Part shown: piece after piece, positions 1 through 5,746 of the stretch
Layout: every line of letters begins with the position of its first letter
Numbering within the stretch: position 1 is the first letter of the stretch
Assembly (NCBI GenBank): GCA_958426095.1
Contig: CATZYB010000122.1
Coordinates: forward strand, 1 to 7,961
DNA from: an uncultured Lachnospiraceae bacterium
Lineage (GTDB): Bacteria > Bacillota > Clostridia > Lachnospirales > Lachnospiraceae
Reading direction: 5' to 3'
DNA: 7,961 bases
The notes under the pieces: generated by a model
Seen by the model: only the letters and a program-made list of their open reading frames with translations
Told to the model about the DNA's origin: nothing
Databases searched by the model: none
Position numbers and translations under genes: made by a program

Positions 1-37
1 GTTTTAAGCCATAAAAACAGAGCATAAAACGCCATAG

Positions 38-98
38 AAAAAATATCCTGTGATGATCCGGGGCTTTAAAGAGGGCCTGGATCTCACAGGATATTTTT
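38..98 (-). terminator. Bidirectional intrinsic terminator
   Basis: A perfect 15-bp inverted repeat (39-53 against 84-98, AAAAATATCCTGTGA and its complement) is extended inward by GATCC (55-59) against GGATC (79-83), with a single unpaired base at 54. On the minus strand the stem is followed by six T residues (38-43 in plus coordinates), just after the stop of the membrane-protein gene that ends at 104, so it terminates that operon. The plus strand also has a T-rich 3' arm, so it could serve a gene entering from the left. The first 37 bases have stops in all three plus frames and hold no recognisable gene. Confidence 0.88.
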
Positions 99-103
99 AT
101 ATT

Positions 104-844
104 TTAGTAATATTCCGTAAATATTAATTGATCGTCTTTATAATAACTTACAGACTGTGAAGCCGCGTCTACAATCATTTTTCCATAGGATATGCTTCCG
201 TCTTCGTTAAATAACTGATATTCTGTAGCGGTAGAAAAATTATACAGGGTATCCAGAATATAATAATAGTTTGCCACAGATTTCTGAGCTGTTTCATCGA
301 AGTCGGAGACGGAGAGACAGCATTTAAACTGGTCATTGCCTAAAGCTTCTTCTTTGAGTTCAAAAGGAAGTAAGCCTGCATCTTCAAATGTGTAGAATTC
401 ACCGTCGCAGGTGTAGTCGGCCGCATCAGAATCGAGAGACACATCCACATTGAAATTTTCCGAGCTGTTTGGGGCCATTGACTTCAATGAAAGCGTTACC
501 TGGTCATGAATTATAATATTACCGGTAAAAAATAGGGAGGTATTGTTTTTTACGTGTATGACAGTATCTCCTTTGCTGATAGGGGTTACGGTGATTTTAA
601 AACTATCTGTGTCCGGGGAGACATTATTTGGTGCGGGTTTTAAATATTGTTCTATGACCCTGATCCGGTTTGGGTTAACATTATCTGCTGCGATCGAAAT
701 GCTTTCGCCTTTTCCAAAGCGATGAGAAAAAGCAAAGATGAAGATAATGACTAATACACATAATACGATTAATATGATCAAAGCAGAAATGCATAAGGTA
801 AAAGGCGTCATAGACGATTTCTTTTCTTTTTTTTGTGTTTTCAA
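104..844 (-). CDS. Membrane-anchored extracytoplasmic protein, unknown function
   Basis: This 246-aa protein is not recognised as a named family. It has a Lys-rich N-terminus (residues 1-9), one long hydrophobic segment (about 15-39) and a ~205-residue polar domain that should lie outside the membrane by the positive-inside rule. The alternating hydrophobic pattern and the DTVIHVKNNTSLFFTG stretch (about 93-108) suggest a beta-sandwich, but this is inference. It has no lipobox or LPXTG-like motif. The start is a TTG, with GAGG about 10 bp upstream inside the end of the preceding regulator gene. The alternative ATG at codon 12 has only a weak ribosome site. The gene begins 5 bp after the regulator's stop, so the two are almost certainly one transcript and probably translationally coupled. 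A run of eight A bases lies within the first codons (827-834 in plus coordinates), a possible slippage site. It may be a surface or sensory partner of the regulator, but nothing in the sequence proves this. Confidence 0.8.
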   Translation of the reverse strand: MKTQKKEKKSSMTPFTLCISALIILIVLCVLVIIFIFAFSHRFGKGESISIAADNVNPNRIRVIEQYLKPAPNNVSPDTDSFKITVTPISKGDTVIHVKNNTSLFFTGNIIIHDQVTLSLKSMAPNSSENFNVDVSLDSDAADYTCDGEFYTFEDAGLLPFELKEEALGNDQFKCCLSVSDFDETAQKSVANYYYILDTLYNFSTATEYQLFNEDGSISYGKMIVDAASQSVSYYKDDQLIFTEYY

Positions 845-849
845 ATTCT

Positions 850-1185
850 TTATACCTCGGTTTCAAAAAGTTGTTCATCAATATCAAGCAGTTTATTGAT
901 CGCGTGTTGAAGTTCAGGATGCTGCCGGTAGCGGAGGATTACGGTTTGTTCTAAAAGCGTATAGCTTTGAGGGCCTGAAGTACCGAATAACTGAGAAACG
1001 GTAATATCCAATATTCCGCAAATTTTTGCCACGATTTCGATATCCGGTGAGTTTTTTCCTTTAATCCAATTTGTTACAGCGGACTGGGAAATGTGGAGCA
1101 TTTCAGCAAGCTGTTTTTGACTTATCCCTTTTAGATTAAGATAGTAACTTAGATTTTTCTGCACGTTTTCACGAATCTCTCCCAA
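850..1185 (-). CDS. XRE-family helix-turn-helix transcriptional regulator
   Basis: This cytoplasmic DNA-binding protein has about 111 residues. The HTH_3/XRE domain covers roughly residues 10-67. The segment QKQLAEMLHISQSAVTNWIKG contains the two-helix motif, with Gln-Leu-Ala early and Ser-x-x-Thr-x-Trp in the recognition helix. A short C-terminal extension (about 70-111) is predicted helical and could mediate dimerisation. I chose the TTG at 1185-1183: the leader AAGAAGGTGAT is a near-perfect Shine-Dalgarno 8 bp ahead of it. An upstream in-frame GTG (1194) lies inside that site, so starting there is unlikely. The promoter at 1210-1238 gives a leader of only about 20 nt. The gene is divergent from a second XRE gene, and operator-like repeats lie between them, so autoregulation and cross-regulation are likely (inference). 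Confidence 0.9.
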   Translation of the reverse strand: MGEIRENVQKNLSYYLNLKGISQKQLAEMLHISQSAVTNWIKGKNSPDIEIVAKICGILDITVSQLFGTSGPQSYTLLEQTVILRYRQHPELQHAINKLLDIDEQLFETEV

Positions 1186-1209
1186 TTTGATCACCTTCTT
1201 TCTCCATTA

Positions 1210-1238
1210 ATAATATAAGCTAAACTCGAATTTGTAAA
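1210..1238 (-). promoter_or_regulatory. Sigma-A promoter for the leftward regulator operon
   Basis: On the minus strand, TTTACA (1238-1233) is followed by a 17-bp spacer and TATTAT (1215-1210). Transcription should begin near 1203, about 20 nt before the TTG start. Operator-like element O1 (1242-1262) lies immediately upstream of the -35 box, a position suited either to activation or to interference with RNA polymerase. Confidence 0.8.
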
Positions 1239-1241
1239 GGG

Positions 1242-1334
1242 GAATAAAGAATTACTTAATTTAATGGCGGTAAAATGATTGACAATAAAGAAATACTGTA
1301 TTAATATGAAAATGAATAAAGTAATTCTTAATTT
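1242..1334. promoter_or_regulatory. Three related operator-like elements between divergent XRE genes
   Basis: Three 21-bp copies occur in the same orientation at 1242-1262 (O1), 1283-1303 (O2) and 1314-1334 (O3). Their cores are ATAAAGAATTACT, ATAAAGAAATACT and ATAAAGTAATTCT. O1 and O3 agree at 18 of 21 positions, O1 and O2 at 16 of 21. The O1 core AAGAATTACTT is the exact reverse complement of the O3 core AAGTAATTCTT, so each is a near-palindrome, as expected for a dimeric HTH protein. Spacings of 41 and 31 bp are close to four and three helical turns. O1 abuts the leftward -35, O2 fills the rightward promoter spacer, and O3 lies just past the rightward start. The AT-richness of the region is a reason for caution. 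Confidence 0.62.
1279..1307 (+). promoter_or_regulatory. Sigma-A promoter for the rightward regulator and surface-protein genes
   Basis: TTGACA (1279-1284), a 17-bp spacer and TAATAT (1302-1307) make a near-consensus promoter. Transcription should start near 1314. The resulting leader of about 35 nt contains element O3 and a strong GGGAGG ribosome site (1336-1341), 7 bp before the ATG at 1349. Element O2 overlaps the spacer and the edges of both hexamers, so a bound repressor would block this promoter. Confidence 0.88.
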
Positions 1335-1348
1335 CGGGAGGTGGGAGT

Positions 1349-1567
1349 ATGATTGCTGAGGCAATAGCAGGTTATCTGGAGAAAAGCGGAATTACGTTAG
1401 TCTCTCTGTCCGAAAAAACAGGACTTACATGTCAACGTATAGGTTATGCACTTAAGGGGAAGCGGAAGTTTAGTATCGATGAATATGTGAAAATCTGTAC
1501 TGCACTTGAGCTTCCTTATGATTACTTTTTGGCACAGGCCAATAAAGAGGGAAAGTGCGTTTCCTAG
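1349..1567 (+). CDS. Small Cro-like XRE-family regulator
   Basis: At 72 residues this protein is little more than one HTH domain (about residues 6-62). TLVSLSEKTGLTCQRIGYAL forms the helix-turn-helix, followed by KGKRKFSIDEYVKICTALEL, the usual third and fourth helices of the fold. It has no effector or dimerisation extension, as in Cro-type repressors and some plasmid or mobile-element regulators. The ATG has an excellent ribosome site, GGGAGG with a 7-bp spacer. It lies 69 bp ahead of the surface-protein gene on the same strand, with no clear terminator between them, so it is probably the first gene of a two-gene transcript. It most likely binds the operator-like repeats in its own upstream region (inference). 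Confidence 0.87.
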   Translation: MIAEAIAGYLEKSGITLVSLSEKTGLTCQRIGYALKGKRKFSIDEYVKICTALELPYDYFLAQANKEGKCVS

Positions 1568-1599
1568 GTTTTGGCATAAAACCTGGCTATATTTAGGAA
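1561..1599 (+). other. Nested inverted repeat between regulator and surface-protein genes
   Basis: AGGTTTT (1566-1572) and AAAACCT (1578-1584) form a 7-bp stem with a 5-nt GGCAT loop. An outer pair, TTCCTA (1561-1566) and TAGGAA (1594-1599), can form an alternative stem sharing base 1566. No T-tract follows, so it does not look like a terminator. It could adjust mRNA stability or the relative expression of the two genes. Its position right at the regulator stop codon may be significant or fortuitous. Confidence 0.4.
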
Positions 1600-1636
1600 A
1601 GGGGAAAAGTAAAAAGAAAGTGGAGGAAATGGTGAA

Positions 1637-3490
1637 ATGAAACAGGATAGGAACAAGTTGAAACGCGCCTGTATATTCGGTTTGGCCTGCATGTTGGCAG
1701 CTACAACTGTGAACGCAGCCGCTATGGTTACATATGCAGAAGACGGGATAGAGGCTCCGCAGGAAGTGACATACAGCGTAGGACTGCATAGTGACGGAAA
1801 TGGTCTGATCACATTGGATGGTCAGGATGGAGATCTTCGCCTTGTTGGCGGACAATCGTATAACTTTACGATCACGCCGAACGAAGGCTATGAGCTTGAT
1901 CGGGTTTTCGAGGCAAAAGCCGGCGATGTTACCGGTTATGTGAAGAATGGCGTTCTGAGTTATATGGTTCCATGGGATGATTTATACTTTACAGCAACTT
2001 TCAAAAAAATTGCTGAAGAAGTGCCTGAGATGCGTCGGGTAAAGCTTCATAGCGATGGCAATGGCCAGATCACATTAGACGGAAGAGATGGAGAGCTTAC
2101 AGATCTTGTCGATGGCGAGACATACAACTTCACGATCACAGCCAATGAAGGCTATGTACTGGATAAGGTTATGGAACTTAATTCCAATACAGATATCACA
2201 GAGTATGTCCAGGACGGCGTTCTGAGCTATATGATTCCATGGGCTGACCTGGATTTTGAAGCAACTTTCAAAAAAATTGACGAAGAAGTACCTGCAGTGC
2301 GTCATGTAAAACTTCACAGTGATGGAAATGGTCAGATCACATTAAACGGTCAGGATGGAGATATTACAGGACTTATCGACGGCCAGACCTACAAATTTAT
2401 TATCACAGCATATGAAGGTTACGAGCTTGATAAAGTTATCGAAGCAAAAGCTGGCGATGTTACTGCATATGTGAAGAACGGCGCTCTGGAATATATGATT
2501 CCATGGGATGATTTGGACTTTACAGTAAGCTTCAAAAAAATTGAAACAGGTATGAAAGATCAGTATAAGTTTGGACTGAGCAATGACGGCAACGGAATCC
2601 TCACCTACGGAACAGAAGACGGAGATCATTTCTTCAAAGAAGGAGTGTATACGTTTACTGTTAAAGCAAATGATGGTTATGAACTGGATAAGATTTACAA
2701 CCAGGATGGTGTTGACGTAACACCGGATATTAATATCGACGAAAACGGTAACTTCGAATGGAGAGTAGCCTACGATGGTCATCTGACAGCTATTTTCAAA
2801 GAAGTAAAACACCATGAAGGTTACAGATGGGGATTACAGTCTGACGGTAATGGTGTTGTTCGCTGTGATGAGTTAGGTTATGACGGCGGAGAAAAATTCG
2901 TCAATGGAGGCGAATATACATTTGCAGTCATTCCGAATGAAGGCTATAAACTGGACAAATTGTACCTTATAACTGAAGGTACAGAAACAGATGTGACCGC
3001 AGATGCAGAAATTGCAGAGGATGGCACATTCACATGGACAGTTGTCTATGACGGCGCTTTAAAGGCTGTTTTTGTGAAAGATGAGCCTGTTGTAGAACCG
3101 GAAACTCCGGAAGAGCCGGAAACTCCAGCGGAACCGGAAACTCCGGCAGAACCAGAAACACCAGTAGAGCCGGAAACTCCAGCAGAACCAGGAACACCAG
3201 CAGAGCCGGAAACTCCGGCAAAACCAGAAACACCAGCAGAGCCAGAAACTCCGGCAGAATCAGAAACGCCCGTTGTAAAACCAGAAGAACCAACAAAACC
3301 TCAGGTAAAACCGGAGGATAAAACAAGTACTGCAGCTCCGAATAAGCAGACAACTGTTGATAAAAAAGTGGATAATACACCGGCAACAGGGGATACAGCG
3401 CCGATCGCTGTTGTGGCATTTACTTCTGTTCTTGCTCTTGCAGTGGCCGCAGGTATGTTAGTACGCCTTTATTTTAAAAGGGTAAAATAA
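1637..3490 (+). CDS. Sortase-anchored surface protein with InlB-B-like repeats
   Basis: This 617-aa secreted protein is expected to be covalently attached to the cell wall. A signal peptide covers about residues 1-34: a Lys/Arg-rich start, a hydrophobic core, and likely cleavage near TYA-ED. Five tandem domains of about 80 residues start near 47, 134, 223, 309 and 396. Each has the pattern HSDGNG...Y-F-ITxNEGYxLDK...ATFKK, typical of the divergent InlB B-repeat family found in Gram-positive surface proteins. A Pro/Glu/Thr-rich spacer (487-545) suits passage through peptidoglycan. The C-terminus has TPATGD (581-586), a hydrophobic span (about 587-609) and a basic tail, the standard layout of a sorting signal with a non-canonical motif. 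GGAGG (1622-1626) precedes the ATG by 10 bp. It follows the small XRE gene and probably shares its promoter. Ligand and role are unknown. Host or mucus adhesion is a reasonable guess by analogy only. Confidence 0.9.
   Translation: MKQDRNKLKRACIFGLACMLAATTVNAAAMVTYAEDGIEAPQEVTYSVGLHSDGNGLITLDGQDGDLRLVGGQSYNFTITPNEGYELDRVFEAKAGDVTGYVKNGVLSYMVPWDDLYFTATFKKIAEEVPEMRRVKLHSDGNGQITLDGRDGELTDLVDGETYNFTITANEGYVLDKVMELNSNTDITEYVQDGVLSYMIPWADLDFEATFKKIDEEVPAVRHVKLHSDGNGQITLNGQDGDITGLIDGQTYKFIITAYEGYELDKVIEAKAGDVTAYVKNGALEYMIPWDDLDFTVSFKKIETGMKDQYKFGLSNDGNGILTYGTEDGDHFFKEGVYTFTVKANDGYELDKIYNQDGVDVTPDINIDENGNFEWRVAYDGHLTAIFKEVKHHEGYRWGLQSDGNGVVRCDELGYDGGEKFVNGGEYTFAVIPNEGYKLDKLYLITEGTETDVTADAEIAEDGTFTWTVVYDGALKAVFVKDEPVVEPETPEEPETPAEPETPAEPETPVEPETPAEPGTPAEPETPAKPETPAEPETPAESETPVVKPEEPTKPQVKPEDKTSTAAPNKQTTVDKKVDNTPATGDTAPIAVVAFTSVLALAVAAGMLVRLYFKRVK
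1775..3076 (+). repeat. Five in-frame tandem repeats of about 260-267 bp
   Basis: The DGNG signature recurs at protein positions 53, 140, 229, 317 and 403, giving a period of 86-89 codons. Units 1-3 are close to one another in both DNA and protein (shared VKLHSDGNGQITL, NFTIT, YMIPWxDL and TFKKI segments). Units 4 and 5 are more diverged and closer to each other (W-R/T-V-Y-D-G near the end). This suggests an old split followed by more recent duplication of the N-terminal type. Such repeats can expand or contract by recombination. Confidence 0.85.
3095..3271 (+). repeat. Low-complexity Pro-Glu-Thr wall-spanning repeat
   Basis: The six-residue unit EPETPA, with variants EPETPE, EPETPV, EPGTPA, KPETPA and ESETPV, is repeated about nine to ten times. 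The codons vary (ccg/cca/cct and gaa/gag), so the DNA is not a perfect microsatellite. It is followed by the related KPEEPTKPQVKPEDK segment. Proline-rich stretches of this kind usually hold a surface domain away from the membrane through the wall. Confidence 0.88.
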
Positions 3491-3559
3491 AACAATTTCT
3501 TAAATAAGATAATAGCCGCGTGATCATACGAAGCCAACGAAATAAGTTATGTACTTTTG

Positions 3560-3602
3560 GGACATTTTTTTAAAAGAAATTTTAGGAAAATGTCCTTTTT
3601 AT
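3560..3602 (+). terminator. Intrinsic terminator of the surface-protein gene
   Basis: GGACATTTT (3560-3568) pairs perfectly with AAAATGTCC (3587-3595), and additional A/T pairing is possible inside the loop. Five T residues then A and TT follow. It lies about 70 bp after the stop at 3490. The intervening stretch (3491-3559) shows no gene. Confidence 0.85.
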
Positions 3603-3604
3603 TG

Positions 3605-3633
3605 TTGACATTAATGTGATAAAGTGCTATAGT
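3605..3633 (+). promoter_or_regulatory. Sigma-A promoter of the T-box-cstA-bsh operon
   Basis: TTGACA (3605-3610), a 17-bp spacer and TATAGT (3628-3633) make a near-consensus promoter immediately after the preceding terminator. Transcription should start near 3640, at the foot of the T-box Stem I. Strong, unadorned promoters are normal ahead of T-box leaders because control is exerted by attenuation. Confidence 0.85.
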
Positions 3634-3639
3634 GTCAAA

Positions 3640-3954
3640 CGAACAGAAAGTTAAATTCTATGAGCAGAACAAAGTTATCTGATACTCATGCATTTCAGAG
3701 AGTCGGCGGTTGGTGTGAGCCGATATGCACATCGGGGAACTATCCTCTGTGAGAAGTGCACTGAAATTTCGTTTTAGAAAAAATAAGTGTCACCGGGTTT
3801 CTACCGTTATATAGAAGCTTATTAAAAATGTGCAGAGATCTGCATATTGAGATAAGACAGAGAGGCTGTGTTATGCAGCAAATAAAGTGGTAACGCGGAA
3901 GTTTTAAGCTTTCGTCTTTATAGACATGATGTCTGTGAAGGCGAAAGCTTTTTT
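3640..3954 (+). ncRNA. T-box riboswitch leader of the cstA-bsh operon
   Basis: A tRNA-sensing leader RNA. Stem I shows the AGAGAG bulge (3697-3702), helix TCGGC/GCCGA (3703-3707 with 3719-3723) and distal loop GGTTGGTG (3708-3715). Lower helices are TGCAT/ATGCA (3689-3693, 3725-3729), CTGAT/ATCGG (3679-3683, 3731-3735) and GCAGA/TCTGT (3664-3668, 3746-3750). The specifier loop is GAACTATCC (3737-3745). Stem II is AATAAG/CTTATT (3782-3787, 3818-3823), enclosing CCGGG and CCGTTA. The T-box is AAAGTGGTAACGCGG (3884-3898). Its UGGU would pair with an ACCA tRNA end. Antiterminator pairing is ATAAAG (3882-3887) with CTTTAT (3916-3921). The specifier reads UAU (Tyr, 3741-3743) if set one base after GAA, or AUC (Ile, 3742-3744) if set by distance to the downstream GAG. 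Neither is followed by the usual purine, so the amino acid is unresolved. Uncharged cognate tRNA should allow read-through. Confidence 0.93.
3906..3954 (+). terminator. T-box-controlled intrinsic terminator
   Basis: AAGCTTTCGTCTT (3906-3918) pairs with AAGGCGAAAGCTT (3938-3950) with one G-T pair. AGAC/GTCT pairing continues inside, and the T-tract is 3949-3954. Its 5' arm overlaps the 3' part of the antiterminator (3913-3921), so the two structures are mutually exclusive, as required for T-box attenuation. Confidence 0.93.
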
Positions 3955-4021
3955 ACTTGTAGAACGATTTCTTTCTGGGACAAAAAACGAAGAGACTTGA
4001 AGTAAGAGAGGAAGAGGAAAA

Positions 4022-5746
4022 ATGAACAGTTTGGTAATTATTTTGATCAGTATCGTCGCATTGAGTGCCGGGTATTTGTTTTACGGGCGTTGGCTTGCGA
4101 AACGGTGGGGCATTGATGAAAAGGCAAAGACGCCGGCTTATGTATACGAAGATGGTGAAGACTTTGTACCGTCATCCAAATTCACCGTATTTTCGCACCA
4201 GTTCTCATCTATCGCCGGAGCCGGACCTGTCACAGGACCGATTCTTGCCTCCGTATTTGGATGGGTTCCGGTACTGCTCTGGCTTATCATCGGCGGACTG
4301 TTTTTCGGCGCTGTACAGGATTTCGGCGCTTTATATGCGTCGGTGAAAAATGAAGGAAAATCCATGGGAATGATCATCGAAAAATATATCGGCAGAGGCG
4401 GCCGCAAATTATTCATGCTGTTTTGCTGGCTGTTTACGCTGCTGGTCATCGCAGCCTTTACGGATATGGTTGCAGGAACCTTTGTCGGCACGGGTCTGGA
4501 GGATGCGTCCACAGCCTACGCCAATTCGGCGGCCGCATCCATTTCCATGCTGTTTATCCTGGTGGCCGTTATTTTCGGACTGGTTCAGAAAAAGGTTGGG
4601 AAGATGAATGAGATCGTAAAGGCGGTTGTAGCGATAGCGCTTCTGGTAGCTATGTTTGCCGTAGGTATGAAATTTCCAATCTATGCTTCAAAAAATGCGT
4701 GGATTTATATTATTATGGCCTACCTGTTTTTGGCGTCCGTTATGCCGATGTGGCTTTTGATGCAGCCGAGAGACTATATGACGACCTTTATGCTTCTCGG
4801 AATGATTTTAGGCGCGGTTGTCGGAGTGCTGGCGGCACATCCGGATATGGAGCTGAACGCCTTTAACGGATTTAATGTGGGCGGCAGCGGAATGTTTCCG
4901 ACCTTGTTCGTCACCATTGCCTGCGGCGCTGTTTCCGGTTTTCACAGTCTTGTTTCTTCTGGAACGTCGTCGAAGACGATCAGCAATGAAAAGCATATGA
5001 CCATGGTCGGCTACGGAGCGATGGTTGTTGAAACTCTGTTAGGAATCGTTGCCCTGATCGTTGTCGGAGCGGTTGCCGTCAACGGCACAAAACCGGACGG
5101 CACGCCATTTGCCATCTTTTCGGCCGGAGTTGCCGGTTTCCTTGAAAAACTGGGTGTTCCGGTGCAGCTGGCGACAGTGTTTATGACCATGTGTGTATCG
5201 GCGCTGGCTCTGACATCTCTGGATTCGGTGGCCAGGATCGGGCGTATGTCCTTCCAGGAATTATTTCTCGGAGACACGACGGATACGGCAAAAATGACGC
5301 CGGTTCAAAGAGTATTGACAAATAAATATTTTGCCACGATCATTACATTGGTTTTCGGATATTTATTGACTCTTGGCGGATATAATAATGTATGGCCGCT
5401 GTTTGGTTCGGCGAACCAGCTTTTGGCGGCATTGGTGCTGATCGCCCTTGCAGTCTTTTTGAAAACAACGGGAAGAACCGGATGGACCTTATATGTGCCG
5501 ATGTTTATGATGCTTGCTGTGACATTTACCGCGTTGATCCAGAAAACCATTGCCCTTGTGACGAATGTGATGAATGGAAATGCCACTTTCCTCGTGGATG
5601 GTCTTCAGTTGATCGTCGCAGTTTTGTTAATGGTTCTCGGCGTGATGGTTGCTCTTAGTTGTTTGAAGAAGCTGTTTGGCAGAGCAGACCGGAAAAATGA
5701 AATGCCGAGAGGAGGAGCGAAGCATGTGTACGGCGGCAACGTATAA
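4022..5746 (+). CDS. cstA: CstA-family carbon starvation / peptide or pyruvate transporter
   Basis: This 574-aa polytopic inner-membrane protein has many hydrophobic spans from residue 2 to about 548. Family signatures include HQFSSIAGAGPVTGPILA (59-76), GAVQDFGALYASVKNEGKS (96-114), LMQPRDYMT (246-254), GFHSLVSSGTSSKT (306-319), TSLDSVARIGRMS (398-410) and FGSANQLLAAL (461-471). The length fits the shorter Firmicutes form. The E. coli protein is about 700 residues. Family members import peptides (CstA) or pyruvate (BtsT); substrate cannot be assigned here. A GA-rich ribosome site (4006-4017) precedes the ATG. A T-box leader lies directly upstream, so expression should rise when one tRNA is uncharged. 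That favours amino acid or peptide uptake over pyruvate uptake (inference). Its 3' end overlaps the bile salt hydrolase start by 23 bp. Confidence 0.93.
   Translation: MNSLVIILISIVALSAGYLFYGRWLAKRWGIDEKAKTPAYVYEDGEDFVPSSKFTVFSHQFSSIAGAGPVTGPILASVFGWVPVLLWLIIGGLFFGAVQDFGALYASVKNEGKSMGMIIEKYIGRGGRKLFMLFCWLFTLLVIAAFTDMVAGTFVGTGLEDASTAYANSAAASISMLFILVAVIFGLVQKKVGKMNEIVKAVVAIALLVAMFAVGMKFPIYASKNAWIYIIMAYLFLASVMPMWLLMQPRDYMTTFMLLGMILGAVVGVLAAHPDMELNAFNGFNVGGSGMFPTLFVTIACGAVSGFHSLVSSGTSSKTISNEKHMTMVGYGAMVVETLLGIVALIVVGAVAVNGTKPDGTPFAIFSAGVAGFLEKLGVPVQLATVFMTMCVSALALTSLDSVARIGRMSFQELFLGDTTDTAKMTPVQRVLTNKYFATIITLVFGYLLTLGGYNNVWPLFGSANQLLAALVLIALAVFLKTTGRTGWTLYVPMFMMLAVTFTALIQKTIALVTNVMNGNATFLVDGLQLIVAVLLMVLGVMVALSCLKKLFGRADRKNEMPRGGAKHVYGGNV
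5711..5715 (+). promoter_or_regulatory. Ribosome binding site that fixes the bile salt hydrolase start
   Basis: GGAGG lies 8 bp ahead of the ATG at 5724, within the last codons of cstA. It supports starting at Met-Cys, which places the catalytic cysteine at position 2. A longer in-frame reading from 5676 adds 16 residues with no ribosome site and would bury the nucleophile. Confidence 0.9.

Noticed and set aside
1183..1194. GTG at 1194 as the start of the leftward XRE regulator
   Set aside because: It overlaps the Shine-Dalgarno AAGAAGGTGAT, which is ideally spaced from the TTG at 1185. The longer form would have no ribosome site of its own.
1397..1855. Antisense open frame across the small XRE gene and surface-protein start
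   Set aside because: It runs opposite two well-supported genes with good ribosome sites, and has Cys/Ile-rich composition without a recognisable domain.
1775..3271. CRISPR-like or other non-coding repeat array
   Set aside because: The periodicity is in-frame and protein-level, with synonymous variation and no short identical repeats separated by unique spacers.
3030..3419. Long antisense open frame opposite the Pro/Glu/Thr region
   Set aside because: It is an artefact of the six-residue repeat; its Leu/Val/Phe-rich product has no ribosome site and the sense gene is secure.
1195..3600. Prophage or integrative element carrying the XRE switch
   Set aside because: The divergent XRE pair resembles a phage control region, but no integrase, excisionase, structural gene or attachment-site repeat was seen.
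3737..3745. Glycine specificity for the T-box, as expected if the operon served glycine release
   Set aside because: No glycine codon occurs in the specifier loop, and UGGU does not match the UCCA end of tRNA-Gly.
4138..5586. Several antisense and alternate-frame open frames within cstA
   Set aside because: They are shadows of a high-confidence membrane protein gene, with no supporting ribosome sites or domains.
5676..5723. N-terminal extension of the bile salt hydrolase from 5676
   Set aside because: It has no ribosome site, lies fully inside cstA, and would place the catalytic cysteine at position 18, although this family requires it at position 2 behind the initiator Met.
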